This document shows, one piece after another, positions 34,846 to 45,771 of a stretch of 64,000 nucleotides of DNA. The position numbers were made by a program, and so were the translations under genes. This stretch comes from Cystobasidiopsis lactophilus (taxonomy: Eukaryota > Basidiomycota > Agaricostilbomycetes > Agaricostilbales > Chionosphaeraceae), in assembly GCA_001599975.1 (NCBI GenBank), contig BCIO01000001.1, forward strand, positions 4,647,631 to 4,711,630, written 5' to 3'. A model generated the notes under the pieces. The model ran no database searches and was not told where the DNA came from. It was given only the letters and a program-made list of their open reading frames with translations. Position 1 is the first letter of the stretch, and each line of letters opens with the position of its first letter.

Positions 34846-37005
34846 ATGGCCACTTATGAACCAACGGAGGAGGAGGACTCAGGGGCTTCGCGGTCAACGC
34901 AGACGACACTCGCCGCGCCCCTCGATCTGGACAAGGAAAAGCAAGCGGGTGCCGTTGTCATCGACTTTGAAAAGCCCTACGATGCCGAGAATCCTGCAAG
35001 TTACTGCTGTGGTCTGCGTTCCTAGCCCGCCACTCTAAACCTTGCATGAATTTCTCAGCTGGATTGGTCGACTTCTCGAAAATGGAGATGCAACGGACTG
35101 GCCTTCATCTTTGCCTTTCAAACTGCTGGCGAGTTCTTGTCTGTATATTTGTAAAGGACCAGCCTCAAGTGGCAACTCGCAGGCAACATCACGGCCTACG
35201 TAAGACCTTAGCCCTCATCTTGAGCCAATCTCATATGATCATGCAGACCTCTGGCCTGGCTTCGCTCGAGGAAAACCTCAACTGCTCAAAGCTTGCTGCT
35301 GTCGGCGCCAACTCGCTGCTGTTTTTGACATGCGCTTTTGCGCCAGTCGTTGTGCGTGCCCATTGTGCTATTTACGGCATCAACTCACCGCCTATACTAG
35401 ATCGCACCTGCCAGTGAACAGTTTGGTAGAAGACAAGCTTTATTGATCAGCGTACGACTTTCCGTTCAATGTTCTCTTGGCGAGAGTTGATTTGGAGAGC
35501 GCAGTCTGTTTGCCACACCATCTGTTACCTGCCACAGGCTCTGGCGCCCAACATTGCGGTTGTCATGGTTTTCCGGGCAGTACAAGGGATAGCCGCCTCG
35601 TCTGGCAACTCTTTAATGGGCGGCTTTGTGGCCGACACATTTCGCTCCTCAAATCGCGGTCTTCCGATGGGCGTCTTCAGCTTGGTCATTTTCGTCGGCC
35701 AAGGCCTGTGTGCCGTCATCTTTGGTTGGGTAGGGGTTCGTCTAGGATGGAGGTGAGCCCCCGATCCGCATTGGCAAGTCGGTTCTCTGCTCAGATTTCA
35801 TGCAGATGGATTTTTTGGATCCTTCTCATTCTCAACTCTCTCACAACAATAAGTTCCTACATCTTCCTAGAAGAAAGTCGCGGGCCAGCTTTACTTGCCA
35901 AACGGGCGCAGCGCCTCACCAAAGAAACTGGCCAAATCCACATCGCGGCTTCATCAATAGACACATCATTATCAGTATCCCAGCAAATCCGCATCGCTTC
36001 GAAGCGCGCTCTCGTGTTTCTGTTCACAGAACCCGTCGTCTTGTCCTTCAGCATATACATCGGCTTCCTTTGGGGGTTGATGTTCCAGTTTTTCTCCCTG
36101 TGCCCTCTGATCTTCCAGCAATACAACTTTTCCGAAGGAGCCAACCAGTCCATCTTTGCATGTGTCGTCATTGGCAGCTTACTGGGAGCCCTGCTAAATT
36201 ACACCGTCGCCGATAAGTTTTACGCTCGCGACTGCCGGCGTTCGCCAACCGGTAAAGCATCGCCCGAGTCTCGTCTTTATGGGGCCTGCATAGGTGGCTT
36301 CATCATCCCCGCCAGCTTCTTCATGTTTGCATGGACAGGCCAACCGAGCAGTGGGTTCAGCGATGGCTTCACCGTCTGCTCCGATCCTAATGTCTTTTCG
36401 CAGTTCCTTGGATTGTTCCTGCTATCGCACTTACACTGTTCAACGTCGGCATTTTTCCAATTTACGTCGCGGGATTGTGAGGCTTTTGCGACCTCGGCTC
36501 AGCGTATAGGCTTACATTTGAAACAGCTCCTTCATGGCCGACTGCTACCAACTGTATGCATCAAGCGCGATTGCAGCGCAGTCCTTGCTTCGCAATGTGA
36601 GCCCCTGAGTTCCTCCCACGATGCCATCTTGTGACATGCTCCATGCAGCTCATGGCCGGAGTAATGCCGCTGGTCTCCATTCCTCTGGTGCGCGAATTCG
36701 CTGACTTTATCAATGCTGCTCATAATCGCTGCAGTACAACAACCTATCCTATCCCATTGCTGGCACAATCTTGGCCAGCATGTGCGTCCACTGCCTACTC
36801 CATCTCCTTTGCTGTTAGCTGACCCGATTCCTCGGCCAGCATGACTGCATTATCACCCGTTCCATTCCTGTACTTCTTTTGGGGCAAACACATCCGGCGA
36901 CGTAGCAAGGTTGCTTCGCAGATAGAAAAGGCGGAGGAAGAAGAGCTGAGGCTTGCGCAGGAAGCCATAGCCAAGGCTGAGCCAAAGGACCATGCAACGA
37001 CTTGA
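34846..37005 (+). CDS. MFS transporter, drug:H+ antiporter (DHA1) type
   Basis: This is a twelve-helix plasma-membrane exporter. The cytosolic N-terminus (MATYEPTEEEDSGAS to DFEKPYDAENP) precedes LDWSTSRKWR, the entry to helix 1 in this family. Later blocks are EQFGRRQALLIS (motif A loop between helices 2 and 3), TICYLPQALAPNIAVVMVFR, AVQGIAASSGNSLMGGFVAD (motif C-like), RGLPMGVFSLVIFVGQGLCA and GWRWIFWILLILNSLTTISS. The second half runs FTEPVVLSFSIYIGFLWGLM to YLADCYQLYASSAIAA and ends with a Lys/Glu-rich tail (KAEEEELRLAQEAIAKAEP). Short introns interrupt it throughout; 34980-35460 is cut into very short exons. It lies directly after Raptor and converges with the mL40 gene. Substrate cannot be stated. 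Confidence 0.88.
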
Positions 37006-37145
37006 TGTGCTTCTCTTGTCGCCTTTCCAACCTTGACGGTCTAACAAGCACCCAACAAATCTTGGATGCCGACGCCATAGTGGACACGGGCCGGGAAGCT
37101 GACATCGACGCCCTCGCCGAAGTTGCCTTCTTCGAGCTCTTGCAT

Positions 37146-37705
37146 TTACGACGACAGCTTAGAGGGTCGGGTCCAAGTCTCGTCGAAAGATTGAGAACCG
37201 AGCGTCTCAGTCGGGACACGGAGCTGGCGAGGGAAGAGACCAGGGATGCGGCCTGCCTGGCTAGCCGCCTTGCCTTCCTCGCCCTTGAGCAGAGTCGTGA
37301 TGTTGGCGTCGCGCTTGGCTGCTTCCTCGAAGAGCTTGGGAGACGCCTGCTCCAGTTCCGCCATCGCTTGCTGCAGGCTTTCGAACTTGTGCTTGATGGA
37401 CAGCCGGTGTGCATCCCTCTGCTTGCGGGTGTGAAGCTTCCACGCCCTTTCGATGGTCTCGTGCGCCTCCAAAGATGGAACAACAGTTTTCAAGGCGGCC
37501 ACTCGCCGGGCTTCGGAGGCAGCTGGGTCCGAAAAGCTTTCGCCATAAATTTGCTGGTTTCGCATTGTGAGCTATTGCCTGCAAGAAAGGGCGCGTGACA
37601 ACCTACGTCTTTGAAGATCTCATTCCTTGACTCTCCACCACCACGTCCTCGCGCAACTTTTGAAGCACATCGTTTGAAGATGAGGGGAGACCGCCCAGCC
37701 AACAT
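37146..37705 (-). CDS. Mitochondrial large-subunit ribosomal protein mL40 (MRPL28-type)
   Basis: mL40 is a peripheral protein of the mitochondrial 54S subunit. The N-terminus MLAGRSPLIFKRCASKVAR is basic and lacks acids, as expected of a mitochondrial presequence. Exon 1 (37607-37705) and exon 2 (37146-37553) join at KD|QIYGESFSD to give 168 aa. The family block is HETIERAWKLHTRKQRDAH then KHKFESLQQAMAELEQ and ASPKLFEEAAKRD, matching the helical W-x-L-x-x-R-x-x-R pattern of mL40. Shorter introns ending at alternative AGs within 30 nt are possible and would add one to eight residues. The gene converges with the MFS gene, 140 bp away. The assignment rests on pattern recognition of a divergent family. 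Confidence 0.75.
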
Positions 37706-38065
37706 TTTGGCGGACACAAACTTTTCGGATGCGATTGGAAGGGCCGTATGCAGCTGAGCGCAATAAAGATCAAGTCAATATACACCTCTAGCTGAGATGA
37801 GGTGGAACTGACCGGCTTGCTAGAGCTTTTGTGCGGATCTTCGTCGTTGGAGGCGAACGACCGAACCGCCACTTTTGCTTTTCCTGGGGCTGTTTTCTGC
37901 GTCTCTGTGCTTTCGTATGATGTCCTAAGAGCCGGCACGACGTAATCAAAGTCAAATACTTGGATCGATTGACTCATATGGACACTGCATGTGCCGATTG
38001 CCGCTGGAACCTTGGGTTGACTCCGAGGCAACACGCCATTGGCCCCTCCCTCTCAATCGACCAGC
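37706..38065. other. Divergent intergenic region
   Basis: About 360 bp between the mL40 and first GNAT start codons. A minus-strand stop-free frame spans it but has no family features. I see nothing else. Confidence 0.4.
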
Positions 38066-39132
38066 ATGAATTTGAAGTGTCATTCTGTGGATGGAAGGGC
38101 TTTGGACATCAGAAAATTGATCGAACGCCTGGACGAGGACAAGATGGGGGCACAATGCTCGGGATGGCTTCAAGGCTTCAGCTTGGGTAGAGGCCGAAGT
38201 GCTTCTTGGGCTGATGTCCCTAGCTCAGTCAGGTTCTGGGGTCTGTATGTCGGTCCCAGTTGGCAAGCGGCCGAGGATTGGGCCTTTTTAGGTGCCGAAG
38301 GTGTCGATCTTACCCAGGACGGAGTCAACTACAACACACTGGCGAATCCTTACACCAGAGCTACTCTCAATCAAAGCAAAGTGGCCATCCTGCGGGAAAT
38401 GGTGCGTTGTCTGCGGGCGACATTCAGCGCGGGTTCAATGGTCCTGTGCGCTTCGCTGGAAGAGTCGGTCGGCTGTCTCCTGCAAGACGCTGGCGTTCCA
38501 ACACATGCGGTACCTTCCAGGGGATTGGCCGTTCGCTTGTGGAAGGAGTCCATTTCGACTGAACCACCAACTTCCTATCTCGCGTCCCACGGCCTCGAGC
38601 TTGGTACCGTTGCCCAAGAAGAGTTGTCTGCAGTACGTTCTTCTCTACTCGGCAGTCAATCTGATGACATCCACCGCAGATTGTATCTGTTTCGCCAATT
38701 GCGCGGAAATTATACTCGACTTTGGATCTGTCGCCAGTGATCCGCCAACCCCTTGACGGCAAAATTGTCGCTTTCTGCCTGGCGTCGCAATACTGTAAGA
38801 AAGTCTTACGTGCAGCGTACCCAAGACGCAGATTTGCTGACTACAAACAGTATCGCTCAACCACTTGCACGTAGATCCCGAGTTCAGGCGACTCGGCCTG
38901 GCTTCCATCATTGTCGACGAATTCGTTTCTCGACTGCATGCCAACGGGGTTCGTTCAGTTATGGCAGGGTACTTTGGTGCGTTCGTGTCGCTTCCCTCCG
39001 CTTGTCCGTCACGCTCAATTCGTTACCGCAGTCACCAACGAGGCTTCGGCTGCCTTGTTCGCGAAAAATGGCTGGACCATCGCCGGAAGAGTGCAAACAT
39101 TAGGGTTCACTCTACCATCATCTGAAATCTGA
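38066..39132 (+). CDS. GNAT-like acetyltransferase, tandem copy 1
   Basis: GNAT enzymes transfer an acyl group from acyl-CoA to an amine. The N-terminal ~200 residues form a conserved partner domain shared by the three copies: LIERLDEDKMGAQCSGWLQ, SWADVPSSVRFWGLYVG, AILREMVRCLRATFSAG and EPPTSYLASHGLELGTV, where an intron always follows. The GNAT half begins with LDGKIVAFCLAS, then VSLNHLHVDPEFRRLGLAS. The latter is the CoA pyrophosphate loop, with the R-x-x-G-x-A motif intact as R-R-L-G-L-A. It continues IIVDEFVSRLHANGVRS and NEASAALFAKNGWTIAGRV, the usual C-terminal strand-helix. The layout resembles glycine N-acyltransferase-like and FR47-like proteins. Start is the first ATG in frame (MNLKCHSVDGRALDI). 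Substrate unknown. Confidence 0.8.
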
Positions 39133-39370
39133 GCCACATCGATATCGCGCGTAGCTAGTGGCAAACTTCTTTCTCTCCGCCTCCTCAAAGCAAACCTGAT
39201 TCTCTTCGGTTGTCGAAGCCTGCTATTACTTTCGAATTCGGACATCATGATAAGGTGCCTGACTCTGAGCGCGCTTTCTTTGTTCGCACATGAAACGGAG
39301 AGAGGAGGCTGCGGATTGAAATTGCTTGAAGTGGGCTGAAGCAGCAATTTATCCTTGGTCACCGTCGACG

Positions 39371-40428
39371 ATGCAGGGGTCTTGTCAGGTGCTCAGTGGC
39401 AGGATACTCAACATGGCACGCATTATCCACCAACTGGAAGCGACGGGGGTGGCGGACCAAGCTGCCGGCTTGCTCAAATCTTTCTCGCTGCTGGACGGCC
39501 TTCCGCCATCTTTCGATGAGGTTCCGTTAGAGATTGAATGCTTCAATCTATGGGATGTATCCCGATGGGAGCAGCATGACTGGGCCTATCTTGTCGTCCA
39601 GCCTTCCCAGACGCGTTTCGACGTCGCGGCCCACCTGTACATCCAGACGGACGACCAAGCAGCGCGACTCATGTTCTTGCGTCGAATCCTTCTCCTAATC
39701 CAAGACCATCCTTTCAAGCCCAGGACTGTTCTGTGCCCTGCCTTACAGCCGGAAATTGGATCGCTGCTTGCAACTTGCTCCAATCTCAAATCGACATCAG
39801 TCGTTTCGAACCCGTGCATCAAGGTCTACACCCTTGCGGTTCACACTGTTCCACCTCTCTTCTCTCTTTCGTGTCATGGACTGGAGTTAGGGTCTGCAGG
39901 GGATAATGATGCGAAGGAGGTATGTTTGTGGTTTCTGGACATCAGTCCATCTCAAAGCGGCCTATCCAGATTGTGCGACTCTCAGGGCTACCTCAGCTTC
40001 CAGAGCTATACGAAGATGCCTACTTGCTCTCTCCCGTCATTCGGTTGACGTCCACTAGGGAGATTGTGGCTTTCTGCCTGATCGGGCCAACTCGTTGAGC
40101 TACCTCTATGCCTAGCGATTGCGAGCCAATGCTAAAGTTGAGACCGATAGTAAACTTGATTCACATCCATACCAACGTCGCCTTCCGACGACGAGGCATG
40201 GCGTCCATTTTAGTCGCCGAGGCATGCTCCAGGCTCAAGAAGCTCGGTTGTTCATTGGTCTTCTCCGAGTACTTAAGTAGGACATTCGTCTTCCCCGCTC
40301 CTCACCTGAAGCAGCCCTAAAGAACTCGGTGTGCAGGTGGCAATGAGGTGTCTGCGGCGCTATTCAAGAGGAAAGGGTGGCAAATCGGCGGAGAGGTGTC
40401 TTGGCATGCTCTCGAGTTTGCTTCATAG
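39371..40428 (+). CDS. GNAT-like acetyltransferase, tandem copy 2
   Basis: This is a paralogue of its neighbours on both sides. The partner domain reads ARIIHQLEATGVADQAAGLL, FDEVPLEIECFNLWDVSRW, QHDWAYLVVQPSQTRF and ALQPEIGSLLATCSN, then CHGLELGSAGDND before the shared intron. The GNAT half has REIVAFCLIGPT, then VNLIHIHTNVAFRRRGMAS with R-R-R-G-M-A as the CoA loop, ILVAEACSRLKKLG, and a last exon NEVSAALFKRKGWQIGGEV ending at 40428. Two start codons are possible: 39371 (MQGSCQVLSG) and 39413 (MARIIHQLEATG). The second aligns better with copy 1. Its N-terminal half is the most divergent of the three. Substrate unknown. Confidence 0.75.
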
Positions 40429-40746
40429 TCTGAACCTTTGTAGCTGTCGCATCGCCTATGAAGGCGCGTCAAGGACCCGCGTCAGATTTTTGCCACCATC
40501 GCTCCGCCTTCCCCGCGGCCTTCAACAGGCGCAGCCGCTACCGACATCTCTCTCAGTCTGCTTCCACCAATCCCTGCGTGTATTTGTGCTTTCCTTGACC
40601 CGGCCGTGCCAAACTTAGCTGGCCAGAACTGGCTAAGACCGGAGCACATGTTTTAGGTGCCCTAAAATTGCGCCGACGATGGTCATCGGATTGGCCAATG
40701 AGTCGCCACCGCTCTCCGGTTCCTGTGCTCTAAACCACCACCTACC
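40429..40746. other. Intergenic between GNAT copies 2 and 3
   Basis: About 318 bp holding the 3' end of copy 2 and promoter of copy 3. Nothing further is seen. Confidence 0.4.
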
Positions 40747-41849
40747 ATGGTCCAAGTTCGGTCTGCCAGATCCGTGCCTCTGCCAGAAGTCGTCCAAGTG
40801 CTAGAGCAAGACCGCATCGCGAGCGACCTGTCCGGCTTGCTCTCGAGCTTTTCCCTCTTCCTGCAGCACTCGCCCTTGGACTGGGCGGACGTGCCGGATG
40901 AGTTGGAGTGCTACCTGCTTCACAAGGGCGCGAGGTGGCCAGGCCGCCAGGATTGGGCCGTGTTGGCGATCGAGGACGACCCTTTGAGAGCGGACGCCCG
41001 GCTGCACTTCTACGTCCGGTCCTGCACAATCCAAGGCCGCCTGGACGTGCTCCAGCAAATCGTGCAGGTGGTCAAGGACTCGCCAAAGGCTCCCACCCAT
41101 CTGCTTTGCCATTCGACCCAGCCGGAGATTGGGGAGTTGCTCAGCCAGGTCGATGGCGTCCACCTCACCCCGACTGGCGGCATGTGCATTAAGGTGTGGA
41201 AGCAAGCGGTCGCTAAAGAACCGCCTACTGCCTATTTGCAAGAAAGAGGGTTGGAGTTGGGGAGCGTTAGAAGGGAAGAGCTGCCAGCTGTGAGTCATTG
41301 TCCGCCACCGGGCTCCACTTTCGCTCAAGTCGCCGGGAGCCAGATTCTGGAGCTATCAGAAATCCCGCGGATACCAGAGATGTACAACGACACGCTCTGC
41401 GGGCTGTCGCCGATCATCAGGCGGAAGTCGGACGGCAAAATGGTGGCGTTTTGCATTGTTGGGCCAAGTCGTGAGTCTTGTGTGCGGTCCCTCTAGACAA
41501 TGTTGTCTCAGGTCACTTGCTCTACCCTCACAGTCACCCTGATTCACTTGTACACCCACCCGGATTTTCGCAAGCAAAACTTGGCGTCGATCATCGTGGA
41601 CGAGGGCGTCTCTCGGTTGCGCTCTCTAGGACTGGCCGAAGTCACGTCTGGCTACTTCTGTATGCCCTTCCTGTCCTTTTTTGAGTTGACACTGAACAGT
41701 GGCGACGAGCAGGCACCAACTTTGCGTCTGAGAGCTTGTTTCGGCGGTGTGGCTTCCAAGTCGTCGGCGCGATCCAGTGGTACCCGTTCTCGTTTATCTC
41801 AGCCAAGGACATTGCTGCCATCTTAGCCAGCCCATTAGAGCACCCATAG
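40747..41849 (+). CDS. GNAT-like acetyltransferase, tandem copy 3 (altered CoA loop)
   Basis: This third paralogue has the cleanest exon structure. The partner domain is VVQVLEQDRIASDLSGLL, LDWADVPDELECYLLHKG, RQDWAVLAIEDDPLR, DVLQQIVQVVKDSPKAP and EPPTAYLQERGLELGSV. After the intron come PRIPEMYNDTLCGLSPIIRR and DGKMVAFCIVGP. The CoA-loop exon reads TLIHLYTHPDFRKQNLAS: the position that is Gly in the R-x-x-G-x-A motif of copies 1 and 2 is Asn here (R-K-Q-N-L-A). It continues IIVDEGVSRLRSLGLAE and a last exon TNFASESLFRRCGFQVVG ending HP at 41849. The missing Gly may weaken or change acyl-CoA binding. Start MVQVRSARSVPLPE is the first ATG. Confidence 0.8.
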
Positions 41850-41967
41850 AAGCCCTGCATGAATTTTAGAAAGCGGCCCACAAGTGACCGGCGAACTGTG
41901 ACCAAATTTTTTCCCGCGAGGTTGCCCTCTGCGACAGGTTTTGGAGCGAGCCCACCACCAACGCACG

Positions 41968-42233
41968 ATGGATCAGTCGAAGCAGAACGTCAAGCTGGCG
42001 CGCGTTATCAGGATCTTGGGGCGCACGGGCTCGCGGGGCTCGGTGACGCAGGTGCGGGTCGAGTTCATGGACGACACCTCGAGGACCATCATCCGCAACG
42101 TTAAGGGCCCCGTCAAGGAGGACGACATCCTCGCCCTGCTCGAGTCAGAACGTGAAGCCAGGTGCGTTTGCTTGTTGCCATTGCCAGTTGCCAGGGCTTC
42201 GGACTCAGTCGGATCCACAGGCGGCTGCGTTAA
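41968..42233 (+). CDS. RPS28: 40S ribosomal protein S28 (eS28)
   Basis: eS28 is a small protein of the 40S subunit near the mRNA exit channel. Exon 1 (41968-42161) encodes [54 protein letters not shown] and [11 protein letters not shown] 59-nt intron ends CCACAG at 42220, and exon 2 (42221-42233) supplies the last codons to give the invariant ending EARRLR. The total is 68 aa, the normal family length. The tiny 13-nt last exon is confirmed by the conserved C-terminus. Confidence 0.96.
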
Positions 42234-43009
42234 CATTTCTCTCTTGGGTCCTACCTTCTGCGCTTCTCCTCTGTACGTCTCTGTCCACTGCCTACTACAA
42301 TTGCTAGTGTCTTATTCACGAGTGTGCACAGTCATGCCAGGTATGGCGCTTTGGCTTCCTCGAGACTTCATCCAAGTCTCACAGTCTCGCCCTCATACAG
42401 CATTCTTCCCAGCGGACTTTCCACCTTTGCAGCCCACACCTCCCGCCCTTCGCACTCCACCAATAGCACTTCTTCAAGCGTGAGCAGGCGGACCGGAGGG
42501 TATAGGGACGGAGACGGCCGACCATTTTTTTGGGGAGAGGGAACTTGGAATTTGCACACCACGCCGGAACCATGTTTGATCTTCTCATCCTGCGCTGCCC
42601 CGACCGGCTGAGTGTTTGGCCAAGAGAGCGTTTCAATTTTCTACATCTCGAGGGAGAAGTCTAGCGGAGTTTGACGAGGTGGCGTCTTTTGGGGAGGGTG
42701 AATGCTATTCGTACAACGTAAAAGTGGGGTATCCGGACGCCCAAAAGAAAGAAAGCCCAAAAAACAACAGTAAAGTGGGTTTTACACACAACGCACAAGA
42801 GGGTGAGTTGGAAGCGAAAGGGTCGAAATGAGTGGAGGGCGAAAGAAAGAGACTGCGTGTATAGGTTTGTCGTCGAGAGCGAGAGGGTTTATAGAGATGA
42901 GTGGGATATAAAGCGGCTTGCGAAGGCGGCTTGCGAGAGGGAGAGCAAGAGTCGATTAAGAATTTGGTTGGCTATCGATAATTTTGGGTTGGTTGGAAGT
43001 TTGCGAATA
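42234..43009. other. Convergent intergenic region, purine-rich
   Basis: The 3' ends of RPS28 and glycogenin face each other here. Plus-strand bases 42,700-42,950 are purine-rich (many GAGAG and GAAAG blocks) with no coding signal on either strand. This probably represents 3' UTR of glycogenin read in reverse. Confidence 0.45.
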
Positions 43010-45373
43010 TTAATGCTGGACGGGCGGAGAGCCTGAGGAGGCTGCCTCGGCACCCTTGCTCTCCATGCTCTGCACAAACCGGTGCAAAGCCGCCAGGCCT
43101 TCCTTGCGGACGATGCCCGTGTCCGTGCTGGGGTGGAAGACGCGCGAGGGCTGCGAGGGCGGGCCGCCGGGCAAGGCGGGGCTGAGGATGGGGGAGCGAA
43201 GGTCGGCTGGCAGCTTTTTCAGCGAGCCAGAAGGGGAGGTCGTGATGCCATAATTGGTGGCAATAGGGCCGTATGGGCCATTTCCGTTGTTGTTGGTCGA
43301 GATGTCGACCATGCCGCCGGGACCCACGACGGGCAGGCGGGAGGAGGAGCCAACAGACCCTTCTGCGCGCTTCATGAAGGGCCGCTTCAGAGCGGAGGGA
43401 GGAAGGGTGGTCGACCCGCCTTTTTGCTTCAGCTTCAGAGGCGGCCGAGCTTCGTCGTCGTCCTCGTCATCCCCTTCGTTCTCCCTGTCCGTGCTGGGCG
43501 CCCGTTCGGAGCCGACGGAGACCGCCGTGACGCTGCGGCTGTGGTGGCCTCCGGAAGGCGAGTGGCGGGCTTTCACGGCAGCGTCGTTCGGGTCTCGACC
43601 GGTCGCCGAGCTCTTCCAGTCCCTCTGCTGCCTCGGCTTGGCCAAGTGGTCAGCGTACGTCTTAATGCCCTTGATGGAGTCCCAGGCGTTGGCGTATTGG
43701 TTGGACGGCAAGGGTTGGGAGCGAACCGTCGGGCTTGGGGCTTTTTGAGGCTCGGTGCCAGGCGATCTCTTGGGCCTGGGCGGGTCGCCAGGAAAGACGC
43801 GGGTGGGAGCTGGCGCAGACCTGCTTTCCCACGGAAACGTGGTGGAAGGCTGGGAGCCGCCTTGCGACTTCATGACGTTGTCGTAGTGGGACCGGATCGA
43901 GGAGGGCACGGCGTTGTACTTGGGAGGCTCGAAAAACTGGCGCGAAGACTTAGAATTGTCGTCCCATGCGTTGTCGTAGCGGGCGTCCAAAGGCTGGGCC
44001 ATTTGGAGCTCGGTGAAGCCTTGCGGACCCGACTTGGCCGCGTCCCAGGCCATTTTCGGAGGAGAAGGAGCCGGCGGCGGCGAGGTGTACGACAACTCGG
44101 GTGTAGGGTCTTGGGGCGAGGGGGACTTGACGGTGATCGCGGGAGGCTGGTACTCGCGGAGGTCCGGTGGCAGCGAGGTGTAGCCCGCTCCGGAAGCGGC
44201 CAGCGCGCCACCAAACATGGTCTTGAGGTCCTCTGGGCTAGGTGGGCGATAGGCGACCTGGCCGCGCTGGTCCCAGGCGTTCGAATAGGTGGGAATAACA
44301 AAATTGCCCTGGGTTGGGTTGAACGTGCCGACCGAGATCGAGGCGAGCGACGCGGTCGCTGCCTGGCCGTAGTGGCGCTCAAAGACGTCAAACCACCGGC
44401 CCAGGAGGCCATTGTAGTCGTTGGCAGCCTCGGAAGAGATGGGCCGACCGGCCGGTTGGGTGGGCGGCCGCGCTCGATGCAAGCGGTCCCAGGGCTTGGT
44501 GCTGCCAATAAAATGCAGGACGGATATGCTGTTGCCATAGCGCGCAACAGCGGGCTCGTATCTGTGAGGGAGGGAAACGCAAACAAATAAAGTTGAGCGA
44601 GATAAGATTTGCGCTCGGCGAAAGGGCTCACTGATAGTATGAGGACGGGGTAACGTTGTAAGTGAAGCTGAGTCGGTTCCAGTTGTCGAAGAAGTCGTTT
44701 AGCAAGCCCTGGTCGCCGCCGCTGTGTGTCCCGACGTGTGAGCCAGAACGCGGGGGTTTATCAGGCGAGGGCCAGGATAAAATGAAGACGCACTCCCAAG
44801 ATCCCCGGCTGCTTGCCGTCGTCCGCAGGTCCTCGTAGGTCCCGTTGTCTGGAGTGAGCACCATGACGCCCGAGTTGAAGCAGTCGGGCCAGCCAATGTC
44901 AGGCGCCGCGGAGAGCGAGCCCTTGCCAGACGGCGTGGTGGTCAACAGATGGGAGATGGGCCGGAGGACGAGCGTGTCGGCGTCGATGTAGAGGACCTTC
45001 TTATACTGTGTGAGACGCCATAGGTGGAGCTTAGTGAGCGTCTTGTCCAAGTCGGGGCGGCCTGCGAAGGATCGATTTTCAGTGAGCGTCATCGGGCTTC
45101 TCGCTATTCACGAGGCGGGACCGCACCAAGCACGGCGAGCTCCTTGTGCGATTGAGACTCGATGGCCTCGACGCCCACGACTAGCGTAAAGACAGCGCGG
45201 AGCTGCTTGATGGCCTCGACGGAAACTGTGGCTGGGGTGACCAGGCAAACGCTGTCGAAGTCGGCGGCGGGGTGCGCTCCCTCGACGTCGAGCAAAGACC
45301 GGGCAGCGACAAGAGCGCCAGGCAGGTAAGACGTCGACGTCAGCAGCGTCGCAATAGCGAACTGAGCGGGCAT
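43010..45373 (-). CDS. Glycogenin (GT8), glycogen primer with repeated NAWD motifs
   Basis: Glycogenin glucosylates itself and hands the primer to glycogen synthase. The GT8 domain is spread over the first exons: FAIATLLTSTSYLPGALVA, SLLDVEGAHPAADFDSVCL, then RPDLDKTLTKLHLWRLTQY, KKVLYIDADTLVLRP (DxD as D-A-D), IGWPDCFNSGVMVLTP, GGDQGLLNDFFDNW and LSFTYNVTPSSYY. A following exon has VLHFIGSTKPWDRL. The long last exon encodes a roughly 480-residue disordered tail, rich in Pro and Ser, with four spaced motifs: YSNAWDQRG, MAWDAAKSG, YDNAWDDNS and YANAWDSIKG. In fungal glycogenins such WD-type motifs are candidates for glycogen synthase docking (inference). The ATG is the first in frame. Confidence 0.93.
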
Positions 45374-45771
45374 CGCAACAAAACAACGATGGCAGCACTG
45401 CTTGGCTTGGTGGTCTGCGCTGAACCGGGCTTTGGTCTTTCGCGATGTGCTGGCGAGGCCTTTCTGATCAGACTGCTAAAGAGTCGCAGTTCTAAAGAGA
45501 GAGGGCCAAACCCAAACACAGCAAAGCCGGATTTGTTGGGGCCAGCGCAAGGAAATTTCCCTAGCAAATCACAGGCTCAAAGAGTGGCAAAAGTCGCTTC
45601 TGGTCGACTTGGCCGTGGCGTGGCGTGGCCATAAGTCCGGGGTAGAGATCTTGATCGTTCGTGATCAAGGAGCCCCAGATGTGCAGCTAGATGCCTCAGA
45701 TTATCGAGAGCCTGTGATTTCAAAGCCCCAGCGAGGCACGATTCAAAAGCCCTCACTGCGAACCGGCGTTA
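45374..45771. other. Intergenic, upstream of glycogenin
   Basis: About 400 bp holding the glycogenin promoter and the 3' end of the F-box gene. No motif is clear enough to call. Confidence 0.4.

Noticed and set aside
42616-43036. Plus-strand frames in the purine-rich region after RPS28
   Set aside because: Low-complexity Lys/Glu/Arg content, no intron logic and no family features. Probably 3' UTR.
43082-44590. Plus-strand stop-free frame of 502 codons
   Set aside because: It is the antisense of the glycogenin last exon. Arg/Gly/Val-rich composition without domains is typical of a GC-rich reverse frame.
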